Source: Pseudolabrys sp.
GTDB lineage: Bacteria; Pseudomonadota; Alphaproteobacteria; Rhizobiales; Xanthobacteraceae
Reading direction: 5' to 3'
Length of the DNA: 30,309 nucleotides
Assembly (NCBI GenBank): GCA_029945495.1
Contig: JAQSCR010000344.1
Span: 1-30,309, forward strand
Shown: positions 8,296-16,456 of the stretch, piece by piece
How positions within the stretch are numbered: the first letter of the stretch is position 1
Layout: the number at the start of each line of letters is the position of its first letter
Notes under the pieces: model-generated
What the model saw: the letters and a program-made list of their open reading frames with translations, nothing else
Told to the model about the DNA's origin: nothing
Databases searched by the model: none
Made by a program: the position numbers and the translations under genes

Positions 8296-9459
8296 ATGGC
8301 GAAGCGCAAGCGCAGCAAACGCAAAGATACCAAGGTGAAGGGCAAGGCCGCGGCCATGCGCGCGGTCGAGGCGGCGCTCGCCGGCATCGCCCATGACATC
8401 CGCACGCCTTTGACCGGCATCGTGGCGCTGGCCGAGTTGCTGGCGGCGTCCAATCTGGGCCCGCGCGAACGCGGTTGGGCCAATGCGGTCAAAAGCGGCG
8501 CCGATCATCTGGCCGCACTGAGTTCGCTGATTGTCGATGCGGTGAAAGCCGACGCCGCCGGACTGGTGCTGCGCGCCGAACCGTTTTCGCCGCGTGCGCT
8601 CGCCGAGGCGGTCGGGCAGGGGCTGGCGGCGCGCGCCAACAACAAGAGTGTCGACTCCAGGATCGACATTGCGGCCGATCTGCCGGCGATGGCGTCGGGC
8701 GATGTCCTGCGCCTGCGCGCGGCGCTGGAAAATCTCGCCGACAACGCGGTGAAATTCACCAGCAAGGGCGCGGTCACGTTCGCCGCTGCCGTTGAGCCTG
8801 CCGCGCGCGGCCGCCTGCGGCTGGTGTTCACGCTGACCGACAGCGGCATCGGCATGAGCGCCGCCGACATGAAACGGCTGTTCCGGCCGTTCGCGCAGGC
8901 GAGCGAGCAGATCGCCCGTCGCTACGGCGGCGCCGGCCTCGGCCTCGTCTTCGTCAAGCGCATCGCCACGGCGATGGGCGGCGACCTCAAGGTCGTCAGC
9001 AAACCTGGCTTAGGATCGACCTTCCGTTTTACGGCCTTGGTCGCGCCTGCCGCGGAACGCCGCACCGGCGATATAGCGCGCGCCACGCCGCCGCGGTCGC
9101 TGTCGCTCTTGTGCGCGGAGGACAATCCATACGGACGCGTCGTGATGAACACGATCCTCACCCAGCTCGGCCACACCGTCGATTTCGTCGAGAGTGGCGA
9201 AGCGGCGGTGAAGGCGGCGGAAGGCGGCGGCTACGACGCGGTGCTAATGGATGTAACGCTCACCGGCCTTGACGGCATCGCTGCAACCAAGGCGATCCGC
9301 GCTTTGCCTGGCAAGCTTGGGCAAGTGCCGGTGATTGGCATATCCGGCCGCGGCGATCGCGCGACCGAACAGGCGGCGCGCGCCGCAGGCATGAATTTCT
9401 ATTTCAAGAAGCCGGTCAGTCCGGCGAAACTGGCGCAGGCTTTGGCGACAGTCGCCTAG
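8296..9459 (+). CDS. hybrid sensor histidine kinase/response regulator without sensor domain
   Basis: The 387-residue product begins with a very basic stretch (AKRKRSKRKDTKVKGK) and then a HisKA dimerisation domain whose H-box AHDIRTPLTGI holds His33. The HATPase domain shows the N-box ENLADNAVKF (Asn150), G1 DSGIGM (182-187) and G2 GGAGLGL (211-217). A receiver domain follows, with acidic pair Glu275-Asp276, phospho-acceptor Asp319 in VLMDVTLTG and Lys372 in FKKP. No PAS, GAF or membrane segment is present, so the protein should be cytoplasmic and must be fed by a partner. I prefer ATG 8296 over the TTG at 8275, because AAGG lies five bases upstream of 8296. Its stop shares a CTAG with the convergent neighbour. 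Confidence 0.9.
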   Translation: MAKRKRSKRKDTKVKGKAAAMRAVEAALAGIAHDIRTPLTGIVALAELLAASNLGPRERGWANAVKSGADHLAALSSLIVDAVKADAAGLVLRAEPFSPRALAEAVGQGLAARANNKSVDSRIDIAADLPAMASGDVLRLRAALENLADNAVKFTSKGAVTFAAAVEPAARGRLRLVFTLTDSGIGMSAADMKRLFRPFAQASEQIARRYGGAGLGLVFVKRIATAMGGDLKVVSKPGLGSTFRFTALVAPAAERRTGDIARATPPRSLSLLCAEDNPYGRVVMNTILTQLGHTVDFVESGEAAVKAAEGGGYDAVLMDVTLTGLDGIAATKAIRALPGKLGQVPVIGISGRGDRATEQAARAAGMNFYFKKPVSPAKLAQALATVA

Positions 9460-9773
9460 CGCGACAGCGAATAATGCCAATGCCCGGTCCACCAGCTGGC
9501 GTCGCTGTGCAGGCGGATGGCGAAAAGGCCGAGACCACAGATCAGGGCGACCCAGAACAGCCAAGGCTGCATTCTACCCCGCAAACCGAAAAGGCCGACA
9601 ATCAAGGCCGCATCGATGACCATTTCCATCACCTGCGACGTTCGTACGGGATACTCATGCGCGGCGGTCAAGGTTCGCCAAAGGAAATTGCCGATCAGTA
9701 TGGCCGGCAATAGCCACGGCACGACTCGGGTAAAGCCCGATTGATTCTGCGGCGGTGTGGTCGGATCGCTCAT
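9456..9773 (-). CDS. small hydrophobic membrane protein, unknown function
   Basis: The 105-residue product has three likely membrane helices, at about 16-34, 49-65 and 69-86. The N-terminus is polar (MSDPTTPPQNQSG) and the C-terminus is rich in Trp and His (SWWTGHWHYSLSR). I do not recognise a family. Its stop codon overlaps the kinase stop over the palindromic bases CTAG, so the two genes are convergent with no spacer. The ATG at 9773 is 59 bases after the start of the spacer to the ecm stop on the same strand, so it could be read through from ecm. Length, composition and fit against the kinase stop support a real gene. Confidence 0.7.
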   Translation of the reverse strand: MSDPTTPPQNQSGFTRVVPWLLPAILIGNFLWRTLTAAHEYPVRTSQVMEMVIDAALIVGLFGLRGRMQPWLFWVALICGLGLFAIRLHSDASWWTGHWHYSLSR

Positions 9774-9832
9774 GCGCGGCCTCCGGCTTTCTCAGCAACC
9801 GGACCTATTGTGCCGCGCCGGGCACGCGGACG

Positions 9833-11830
9833 TCAAACGTTGGTCAGGCCATGCTTCTGCTCAACGATGCGCACCACATCCTTCATGATGCGGTTGAGCT
9901 CGAAATCCTTCGGCGTATAGACCGCGGCGACGCCGGATTTTTCCAGCTCCGCCGCGTCCTCCGGCGGAATGATGCCGCCGACCACCACCGGCATGGTCAT
10001 GCCGGCCGCTTTCATGCGCGCGACCACGTCGGCGACCAGCGGCAAATGGCTGCCGGACAGGACAGACAGGCCAATGACGTGGGCTTTTTGTTCGCGCGCG
10101 GCATCGACGATTTCTTCCGGCGTCAAACGAATGCCTTCATAGACCACCTGCATGCCGGCATCGCGCGCGCGCACCGCGATCTGCTCGGCGCCGTTCGAGT
10201 GGCCGTCGAGACCCGGCTTGCCGACCAGGAACGTGAGCCGGCGGCCGAGCTTGACCGAGACGCGGTCGACGTCGGCGCGGATATCGTCGAGACCTTCGAC
10301 GTCGTTGCGCATGGCGTTGCCGACGCCGGTCGGCGCGCGGTATTCGCCGAAGGCCTCACGCAAGGTCCAGCCCCATTCGCCGGTGGTGACGCCGGCTTTG
10401 GCGCAGGCGATTGACGGCGGCATGATGTTGCCGCCGGTGGTGGCGGCGCGCTTCAACTCAGCCAATGCCGACCCCACTGCCTTGTTGTCGCGCGCGGCGC
10501 GCCAGGTCTTGAGCCGTTCGAGTTGGTCGCGCTCGGCGTCTTCCGACACGGTCATGATCGAATCGATGCCGCCGGTCAGCGGCGACGGCTCTGTCTCGAG
10601 ATATTTGTTGACGCCGACGACGATCTGTTCGCCGCGCTCGATCGCTTCCAGCCGCGCCGTGTTGGATTCGACCAGCCGCTGCTTCATGTAGCCGGACTCG
10701 ACTGCGGCGACCGCGCCGCCCATGTCGTCGATGCGCTTGAGTTCTTCTTTGGCCTCACGCTTCAACTCGTCGACCTTGCGCTCGATCTCGGCCGAGCCGT
10801 CGAAGATGTCGCCGTAGTCGAGCAGATCGGTCTCATAAGCCAGAATCTGCTGCATGCGCAGCGACCATTGCTGGTCCCATGGCCGCGGCAGGCCGAGCGC
10901 CTCGTTCCACGCCGGCAATTGCACGGCGCGGGCGCGCGCATTCTTCGACAAGGTCACCGCCAGCATTTCGATCAGAATGCGCGCGACGTTGTTTTCCGGC
11001 TGGGGTTCGGTCAGGCCGAGCGAGTTGACCTGCACGCCGTAGCGGAACAGGCGCTGCTTCGGGTCGGTGATGCCGTAGCGGTCGCGCGTGATCTCGTCCC
11101 ACAACTCAGTGAAGGCGCGCATCTTGCAGACTTCGGTGATGAAGCGCATGCCGGCATTGACGAAGAACGATATACGCCCGACCACCTCGCCGAACTTCGC
11201 GTCGGTCACTTCGCCGGACTTCTTCACCGTATCGAGTACCGCCACCGCCGTCGCCAATGCGAAGGCCAGCTCCTGCACTGGCGTCGCCCCGGCTTCCTGC
11301 AAATGGTAGGAGCAGATGTTCATCGGGTTCCACTTCGGCAGCTCGGTGGTGGTAAAGATCGCCACGTCCTTGATCAGCCGCATCGATGGCGCCGGCGGGA
11401 ACACGTAAGTGCCGCGCGACAGATATTCCTTGATGATGTCGTTCTGGATGGTGCCGGTCAGGCTGTTGCGCGGCGTGCCCTGTTCATCGGCGACGGCGAT
11501 ATAGAGCGCCATCAGCCACGCCGCGGTGGCGTTGATGGTCATCGAGGTGTTCATGGTGCCGAGCGGGATCTGGTCGAACAGCGCGCGCATGTCGCCGAGA
11601 TGGTTGACCGGAACGCCGACCTTGCCGACCTCGCCCTTGGCCAGGACATGGTCCGAATCGTAGCCGGTCTGGGTCGGCAGATCGAAGGCGACCGACAGGC
11701 CGGTCTGCCCCTTGGCGAGATTCTTGCGGTAGAGCGCGTTGGAATCGGCCGCGGTCGAGTGGCCCGCATAGGTGCGGAAAATCCACGGTCTGTCGCGTTG
11801 TGGTCGGTCCCGTTCGGTCTTGTCGCGCAT
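9833..11830 (-). CDS. ecm: ethylmalonyl-CoA mutase (B12-dependent)
   Basis: The 665-residue product is a single-chain coenzyme-B12 acyl-CoA mutase. Residues 15-520 are the TIM-barrel domain, with WIFRTYAGHSTAADSNALYR, SVAFDLPTQTGYDSDH and TGTIQNDIIKEYLSRGTY as landmarks. The C-terminal cobalamin domain (about 533-660) holds DGHSNG, the DxHxxG motif with His544 as lower axial ligand. Ecm converts (2R)-ethylmalonyl-CoA to (2S)-methylsuccinyl-CoA. It is called Ecm rather than methylmalonyl-CoA mutase because it is one chain of about 660 residues (not about 720) and sits back-to-back with ccr. A TTCCC/GGGAA inverted repeat covers its Shine-Dalgarno AGGGA. Older literature calls this gene meaA. 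Confidence 0.94.
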   Translation of the reverse strand: MRDKTERDRPQRDRPWIFRTYAGHSTAADSNALYRKNLAKGQTGLSVAFDLPTQTGYDSDHVLAKGEVGKVGVPVNHLGDMRALFDQIPLGTMNTSMTINATAAWLMALYIAVADEQGTPRNSLTGTIQNDIIKEYLSRGTYVFPPAPSMRLIKDVAIFTTTELPKWNPMNICSYHLQEAGATPVQELAFALATAVAVLDTVKKSGEVTDAKFGEVVGRISFFVNAGMRFITEVCKMRAFTELWDEITRDRYGITDPKQRLFRYGVQVNSLGLTEPQPENNVARILIEMLAVTLSKNARARAVQLPAWNEALGLPRPWDQQWSLRMQQILAYETDLLDYGDIFDGSAEIERKVDELKREAKEELKRIDDMGGAVAAVESGYMKQRLVESNTARLEAIERGEQIVVGVNKYLETEPSPLTGGIDSIMTVSEDAERDQLERLKTWRAARDNKAVGSALAELKRAATTGGNIMPPSIACAKAGVTTGEWGWTLREAFGEYRAPTGVGNAMRNDVEGLDDIRADVDRVSVKLGRRLTFLVGKPGLDGHSNGAEQIAVRARDAGMQVVYEGIRLTPEEIVDAAREQKAHVIGLSVLSGSHLPLVADVVARMKAAGMTMPVVVGGIIPPEDAAELEKSGVAAVYTPKDFELNRIMKDVVRIVEQKHGLTNV

Positions 11831-11835
11831 GGGTT

Positions 11836-11850
11836 TTCCCTATGTGGGAA
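11836..11850 (-). promoter_or_regulatory. inverted repeat overlapping the ecm ribosome-binding site
   Basis: On the minus strand TTCCC, five bases (ACATA), then GGGAA form a perfect 5-5-5 inverted repeat ending six bases before the ecm ATG. The GGGA that pairs with 16S rRNA lies in the 3' arm, so folding would hide it. The stem is short and may be unstable alone. It could instead be a protein site. Confidence 0.35.
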
Positions 11851-11865
11851 GTTTGGCCGTTCTAT

Positions 11866-11880
11866 TGTTGCAATGCAACA
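11866..11880. promoter_or_regulatory. palindromic operator in the ecm-ccr divergent promoter
   Basis: TGTTGCA-A-TGCAACA is a perfect 7-1-7 palindrome, 36 bases from the ecm start and 63 from the ccr start. Its core TGCA-N-TGCA recurs upstream of mcd (16367-16377). The form TGC-N3-GCA resembles sites recalled for the polyhydroxybutyrate regulator PhaR of alphaproteobacteria. CcrR, the TetR-type activator of ccr in Methylorubrum, is the other candidate. The assignment to either protein is inference. Confidence 0.6.
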
Positions 11881-11943
11881 TGAATTGCGTCAAACTAATG
11901 ATGCGTTTTGGCCTTTTAAGCGTGCCTGGTGAGGAGTTTGCTG

Positions 11944-13224
11944 ATGGCGGCTGCTGCCCCCGTGCGGAGTGTCGCTCCGCTGAAGGACCTTTATGCTATC
12001 GGCGAGATTCCGCCGCTCGGCCACGTGCCTGAAAAAATGCACGCATGGGTCATTCGCAAAGAGCGGCACGGTCCGCCGGACAAATCGTTCCAGCTCGAAG
12101 TGGTGCCGACCTGGACTATCGGCGAAGACGAAGTCCTCCTGCTCGTGATGGCCGGCGGCGTCAATTATAATGGCGTCTGGGCCGGCCTGGGCCAGCCGAT
12201 CACGCCGTTCAACGTGCACAAGCAGCCCTATCATATTGCCGGCTCTGACGCCTCGGGCGTGGTCTGGGCGGTCGGCGCTAAGGTCAAGCGCTGGAAAGTC
12301 GGCGACGAAGTCATCGTTCATTGCAATCAGGACGACGGCGACGATGAGGACTGCAACGGCGGCGATCCGCTGCTGTCGCCGTCGCAGCGCATCTGGGGCT
12401 ACGAAACGCCGGACGGTTCGTTCGCGCAGTTCTGCCGCGTGCAGTCGCGGCAACTGATGCAGAAGCCCGCGCATCTCACCTGGGAAGAATCGGCCTGCTA
12501 TACGCTGACGCTCGCCACCGCCTACCGCATGCTGTTCGGCCATCCGCCGCATACGCTCAAGCCCGGGGACAACGTGCTGGTCTGGGGCGCCTCCGGCGGC
12601 CTCGGCGTGTTCGGCCTGCAACTGGTCGCCGCCTCCGGCGCCAACGCCATCGCCGTGGTCTCCGACGAATCGAAGATGGAATATGTCTTCAATCTCGGCG
12701 CCAAGGGCGCGATCAATCGCAAGGAGTTCAACTGCTGGGGCCAGCTGCCGCAGGTGAACTCCGCCGAATATAACGACTGGAGCAAGGAAGCCCGCCGTTT
12801 CGGCAAGGCGATCTGGGACATTACCGGCAAACGCGATGTCGACATCGTGTTCGAGCATCCGGGCGAGGCGACGTTCCCGGTGTCGTCGATGGTAGTCAAG
12901 CGCGGTGGCATGGTCGTGTTCTGCGCCGGAACCACCGGCTTCAACATCACCTTCGACGCCCGGTATGTCTGGATGCGGCAGAAGCGCATCCAGGGTTCGC
13001 ACTTCGCGCACTTGAAGCAGGCTTCTCAGGCCAACCGCTTCGTGCTGGAGCGCCGCATCGATCCGTGCCTGTCGAAGACTTTTCAGTGGCAGGAAATCCC
13101 GACGGCGCACATGATGATGTGGAAGAACCAGCATCCGCCCGGCAACATGGCGGTGCTCGTCTGCGCGCCGTCGCCGGGACTCAAGAGCCTCGAGGACGTG
13201 CAGGAAGTCGCCGGCGTCGCCTGA
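11944..13224 (+). CDS. ccr: crotonyl-CoA carboxylase/reductase
   Basis: The 426-residue product is the hallmark enzyme of the ethylmalonyl-CoA pathway, reducing crotonyl-CoA with NADPH and adding CO2 to give (2S)-ethylmalonyl-CoA. It is a zinc-less MDR-superfamily protein. The nucleotide-binding loop VWGASGGLGVFG is at 213-224. VNYNGVWAGLG (from about 73) and GSHFAHLKQA (351-360) are segments where the CO2-pocket Asn and His of characterised Ccr enzymes are expected. The characteristic insert HCNQDDGDDEDCNGGDPL is present. I chose ATG 11944, with GAGGAG eight bases upstream, over a GTG five codons earlier. It diverges from ecm and is convergent with the YihY-like gene (15 bases between stops). 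Confidence 0.96.
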   Translation: MAAAAPVRSVAPLKDLYAIGEIPPLGHVPEKMHAWVIRKERHGPPDKSFQLEVVPTWTIGEDEVLLLVMAGGVNYNGVWAGLGQPITPFNVHKQPYHIAGSDASGVVWAVGAKVKRWKVGDEVIVHCNQDDGDDEDCNGGDPLLSPSQRIWGYETPDGSFAQFCRVQSRQLMQKPAHLTWEESACYTLTLATAYRMLFGHPPHTLKPGDNVLVWGASGGLGVFGLQLVAASGANAIAVVSDESKMEYVFNLGAKGAINRKEFNCWGQLPQVNSAEYNDWSKEARRFGKAIWDITGKRDVDIVFEHPGEATFPVSSMVVKRGGMVVFCAGTTGFNITFDARYVWMRQKRIQGSHFAHLKQASQANRFVLERRIDPCLSKTFQWQEIPTAHMMMWKNQHPPGNMAVLVCAPSPGLKSLEDVQEVAGVA

Positions 13225-13239
13225 CCGCGCCGGCATTAA

Positions 13240-14166
13240 TTAAGGCAGCGTCGCCTTGTCCGCGTCGGCGGGAGGCGCCTCGACTTTCGGTCGCGGGCTG
13301 ATGACCGAATTCATCTCGCCGCCGTAGATAAAGATCGACGCGCAGAAATAGAGAAAAACCAGCGCGATCATCGCCGACGCCAGGCCGGCATACATCGTTA
13401 CATAAGCGAAAGCATAGTCGGCGAGATATCGGCCGAAGGCCGCGCCGCCCACCAGCCACAGCAGCAGGGTGGCGATAATGCCCGGAGCGATTTCGCGAAA
13501 GCTGCGCCGACCGGCCGGCAGCCAGAGATGCAGTATGGTGAGCGCAATGACCATGACAACCGCCGCCGTGGCGTAGCGTGTGAAGGTGACGATGCCGCTG
13601 AGCGGTTCCAGCGTCGGGACGTATTGCACTAGCTTGTACCAAATGAGCGGCGCTAGTACGACCAGAAACGCGAAAGCGAGCAGCGCTATCGCGCCGACGA
13701 TCACGTAGCCGACCGATTCAATCCGTAACAGCCACCATGGCCGCTGTTCGACTATATCGTAAGCCCGGTTGAGGCCGATGCGCAGGCTCTCCACGCCGCT
13801 CGATGCGAAATACAATGCGAACAGCACGCCGAAGGTCAGCACGTCGCCGCGCGTATTGATCAAGACGCCGGTGATATCCATCGCAAGCGGCCCGGCCACT
13901 TCCTTCGGCCAGGCTTCCAGCAGGATGCGCGCGGCCTCGTCCGCCAGTTGCTTGGAGCCGAAAAAAAAGCCGGCGAGCGCGGTGACCACAATCAGGAACG
14001 GAAACAGCGCCATATGGCTGGCGATGGCCCAGCCGTCGTCGGCAAGAAAATGCCGGCCGGCGTCCAACACGATGCGAAACGACGACGTCAATAAGCGCAA
14101 TGCGTGAACCCCACGGCGGAATCGGCTTGCTTCGTTTGAAATTGGCGATTGGCGGACCGTTTGCAA
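13240..14166 (-). CDS. YihY/BrkB-family integral membrane protein
   Basis: The 308-residue product has six hydrophobic segments, near 47-68, 110-125, 150-172, 192-212, 222-242 and 254-278, and the family's conserved central region (YFASSGVESLRIGLNRAYDI). It was once annotated as ribonuclease BN but is not an RNase. The molecular function is unknown, though a role in envelope or transport is assumed. The C-terminal tail (PRPKVEAPPADADKATLP) is soluble. The start is TTG at 14166 with no good Shine-Dalgarno, so a nearby internal start is possible. The first helix reads ASHMALFPFL; from memory, related alphaproteobacterial proteins have about five or six more residues between SH and MALFP, which may mark a small in-frame deletion. 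Confidence 0.87.
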   Translation of the reverse strand: MQTVRQSPISNEASRFRRGVHALRLLTSSFRIVLDAGRHFLADDGWAIASHMALFPFLIVVTALAGFFFGSKQLADEAARILLEAWPKEVAGPLAMDITGVLINTRGDVLTFGVLFALYFASSGVESLRIGLNRAYDIVEQRPWWLLRIESVGYVIVGAIALLAFAFLVVLAPLIWYKLVQYVPTLEPLSGIVTFTRYATAAVVMVIALTILHLWLPAGRRSFREIAPGIIATLLLWLVGGAAFGRYLADYAFAYVTMYAGLASAMIALVFLYFCASIFIYGGEMNSVISPRPKVEAPPADADKATLP

Positions 14167-14203
14167 GAGCTTATCGCGTAGCCGTTGCGCCGGCGAAAAC
14201 CGA

Positions 14204-16219
14204 TCAGGCTACCCGCACCTCGGCGAGGAACTGACGGACTTCGGCCTCCAGGCCTTCGGCCTCGACCGCGACGGCATCGGCCAGATCCTTCACATCGGCG
14301 GCGGTCGAACGGGCGTCGGTGGTGACGCCGGCAACCCGGACCATGGCTTCGGCGCCGTTGCGCGCTTCGCCGGAGGCACGGCCGACGCCTTCGGCGATCG
14401 AGGCCACCGCCGAATTCTGCTGATCGACGGTTGCCGCCACGGTGGTGGCGATAGCCGCCATGTCGCGGATGATGGCATTGACCTGCTCGATGGCCTGGGC
14501 GGCATCGGCGGCAGCCGACTGGATCGATCCAACCTGGCCGGCGATTTCCTCGGTCGCTTTCGCCGTCTGGCCGGCCAGCGATTTGACCTCCGCCGCCACC
14601 ACCGCGAAGCCGCGGCCGGAATCGCCGGCGCGCGCGGCTTCGATGGTGGCGTTGAGCGCCAGCAAGTTGGTTTGCCCGGCGATGGCCTGGATCAAACCGA
14701 CGACCTCACCGATGCGGGTGGCGGCATCGCCGAGTTCGCTCATGGTGCCGACGGTGCGCTGGGCTTCCGATACGGCGCGTTCGGCCACCGCCGTGGCCTT
14801 CGACGCCTGTGCCGCGATCTCACCGATCGAAGCCGCCAGTTCCTCGACCGAATTCGCGGCGGCGGCGACATTTTCGGATGCGGCGGACACGCGCTCTTCG
14901 GCGGTCTGCGCCTCCGACGATACGGTATCGGCCGACTTGTTCAGGTCGCTCGAACTCATTTCCAGCTTGAGCGACGCCGCGCGCAGCCTGCCGAGCGCGC
15001 CGCCGACCGAGTGATTGAAGTGGGCGATCTTCGTCACGATCATATTGCTGCGCTCGATTTGCGCCGCGCTCGTTTCGGTTTGCGTTTGCGCCAGCTTCTC
15101 GCGCTCGATGATGTTGTCGCGGAATACGATCACCGTGCGCGCCATATCGCCGATTTCGTCGCGCGCGCGGGTGGCGGGAATGCGCGCGGTCGTGTCGCCG
15201 GCGGCGAGCCGCTTCATGACGTCGGCCAGCCCGTGCAGCGGGATAGTAATGCTGCGGCCGATCAGCCAGCTCAGGCCCAAACCGAATGCGACCATGGCGA
15301 CGCCGACCGCGATGATGATGGCGCGCGTGCGCTCTTGCGATGCGACCAAAGCGGCGGCGGCGTGGCCGGTGGCGTCGCTCGCCATCACGATGATGCTGTC
15401 GGCACGCGGCAGCATATTCTGGCTGTCGAGATCGATCAGGGTACGCAGCGGATAGATCCGGTCGGAGGCTTCGATCCAGCGCGCGAAGATCGCGGCGTAA
15501 GACTTGACCTTCTGTTCCAGCGCGGTCTTCATCTTCTCGGTGCCGTCGATAAGATCGAACGTGTCGTTGAATTGATTGTACGTATTGAAGAACAGCTGCC
15601 GCATCAATTCACCGGGCGCCAGGCGATATTCGGCCTCGTGGTGCCGCATAGTCAGCAGCAACATCATCAGCTTGTTGGCGTCGGCCTCCGCCAGCCAGCT
15701 CATGTCGTCGTTGAGCGTTCGTTCGATCGCGTTTCCGGCGTCGCGCAACTGGCGGCGAAGCCCCTGGGAATCGTCGAAGCCGAGCGTTTCCTGCTCCTCG
15801 ACCATGCTGTCGAAATTCTTTTTGATGGCGGCCAGTTGCGCCTGCACGCCGGCCAGGTCCTGGCTTTGCATGCCGTTAATCGACGCAGCCGTGTTAAGCC
15901 ATCTGGAGGCTGCGGTTTCCGCGGCGGTGAAGGCGCCCGCCAATTCGGGCTTCGGGGCGATGGCGAAATCCTTGACCGTGATGCGCATCTCGGAAATCGC
16001 ACTTTTGAAATCGCGGCTGGCGTCGGCGAGCGCCGCCGACTGCTTGACGGTCTGGAAGGCCTGGCCCACTTCGCCTTCACCGACGTTGTAGGTAAATCCA
16101 TTGCCGAGGAAGCCGACCACCGGCAGTAGCGCGAGCGCGATGAGGCGCGTCCGCACGGAGAACGTGGCGAGCAGTCGGCTCCACCATTGGCCAAGGAGCG
16201 CAAATCGCTTCAAATGCAT
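14204..16219 (-). CDS. methyl-accepting chemotaxis protein
   Basis: The 671-residue product is a transmembrane chemoreceptor. The first helix is at about 24-43, and a periplasmic all-helical domain of about 250 residues (45-298) has the size of a helical-bimodular (HBM-like) sensor. The second helix is at 299-320, the HAMP domain at about 322-374, and the long cytoplasmic coiled coil reaches the signalling tip AGQTNLLALNATIEAARAG at 514-532. A conserved stretch around GRGFAVVAAEVKSLAGQT follows. No CheB/CheR-tethering pentapeptide is seen at the C-terminus. The ligand is unknown. No che genes are nearby. It sits between two ethylmalonyl-CoA pathway loci and diverges from mcd, so a metabolite signal tied to that metabolism is conceivable (inference). 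Confidence 0.93.
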   Translation of the reverse strand: MHLKRFALLGQWWSRLLATFSVRTRLIALALLPVVGFLGNGFTYNVGEGEVGQAFQTVKQSAALADASRDFKSAISEMRITVKDFAIAPKPELAGAFTAAETAASRWLNTAASINGMQSQDLAGVQAQLAAIKKNFDSMVEEQETLGFDDSQGLRRQLRDAGNAIERTLNDDMSWLAEADANKLMMLLLTMRHHEAEYRLAPGELMRQLFFNTYNQFNDTFDLIDGTEKMKTALEQKVKSYAAIFARWIEASDRIYPLRTLIDLDSQNMLPRADSIIVMASDATGHAAAALVASQERTRAIIIAVGVAMVAFGLGLSWLIGRSITIPLHGLADVMKRLAAGDTTARIPATRARDEIGDMARTVIVFRDNIIEREKLAQTQTETSAAQIERSNMIVTKIAHFNHSVGGALGRLRAASLKLEMSSSDLNKSADTVSSEAQTAEERVSAASENVAAAANSVEELAASIGEIAAQASKATAVAERAVSEAQRTVGTMSELGDAATRIGEVVGLIQAIAGQTNLLALNATIEAARAGDSGRGFAVVAAEVKSLAGQTAKATEEIAGQVGSIQSAAADAAQAIEQVNAIIRDMAAIATTVAATVDQQNSAVASIAEGVGRASGEARNGAEAMVRVAGVTTDARSTAADVKDLADAVAVEAEGLEAEVRQFLAEVRVA

Positions 16220-16284
16220 GGAGCCGGTTCAATCTCGCCGGTGACGGGAACGCAGCAAATCGCGCCTACGTAACAAACATCTAA

Positions 16285-16292
16285 ATGGTTAA
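16285..16292 (-). promoter_or_regulatory. possible CtrA-type site upstream of the chemoreceptor gene
   Basis: On the minus strand TTAACCAT lies 66 bases before the chemoreceptor ATG, in the only AT-rich stretch of the region. TTAACCAT is recalled as a CtrA-associated octamer in alphaproteobacteria, and chemotaxis genes are frequent CtrA targets. The second TTAA half-site of the classical motif is absent, so this is a weak call. Confidence 0.25.
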
Positions 16293-16366
16293 TTTTGTAG
16301 CAATTCCAGATGCTAGCGCGACCCGGCAAGCGTTAAACACGGTCATTTCGGGCCTGGTTTGCTTTT

Positions 16367-16377
16367 GTGCACTGCAC
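16367..16377. promoter_or_regulatory. palindromic operator upstream of mcd
   Basis: GTGCA-C-TGCAC is a perfect 5-1-5 palindrome, 79 bases before the mcd ATG. It shares the TGCA-N-TGCA core with the palindrome between ecm and ccr. TGTAAT at 16384-16389 could be a -10 element, which would place the site just upstream of it, but no convincing -35 element is seen. Confidence 0.5.
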
Positions 16378-16395
16378 GCGTAGTGTAATCGGGCT

Positions 16396-16415
16396 GGCGG
16401 CGGCACTTGGCCGCC
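16396..16415 (+). other. GC-rich hairpin in the mcd leader
   Basis: GGCGGC and GCCGCC form a perfect six-base-pair stem with an eight-base loop, about 40 bases before the mcd start. It lies between the putative operator and the Shine-Dalgarno GAGGG. It could influence message stability or simply reflect GC richness. Confidence 0.3.
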
Positions 16416-16456
16416 CGTAAAGCGCCGAAGGCCTCCAGAGGATTTCAGAGGGATCT

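Noticed and set aside
7324..8508. 394-residue frame antisense to gluQ and the kinase start
   Set aside because: It spans two well-supported genes and shows no motifs.
10523..11932. 469-residue open frame antisense to ecm
   Set aside because: The product is low-complexity Arg/Gly/Asp-type sequence. The mutase on the other strand is complete with all motifs.
11890..13236. 448-residue open frame antisense to ccr
   Set aside because: It is rich in Arg, His and Asp with no family resemblance. It arises from the GC-rich codon pattern of ccr, which matches its family throughout.
14672..16129. 485-residue open frame antisense to the chemoreceptor gene
   Set aside because: The composition is shadow-like, and the chemoreceptor signalling domain on the minus strand is unmistakable.
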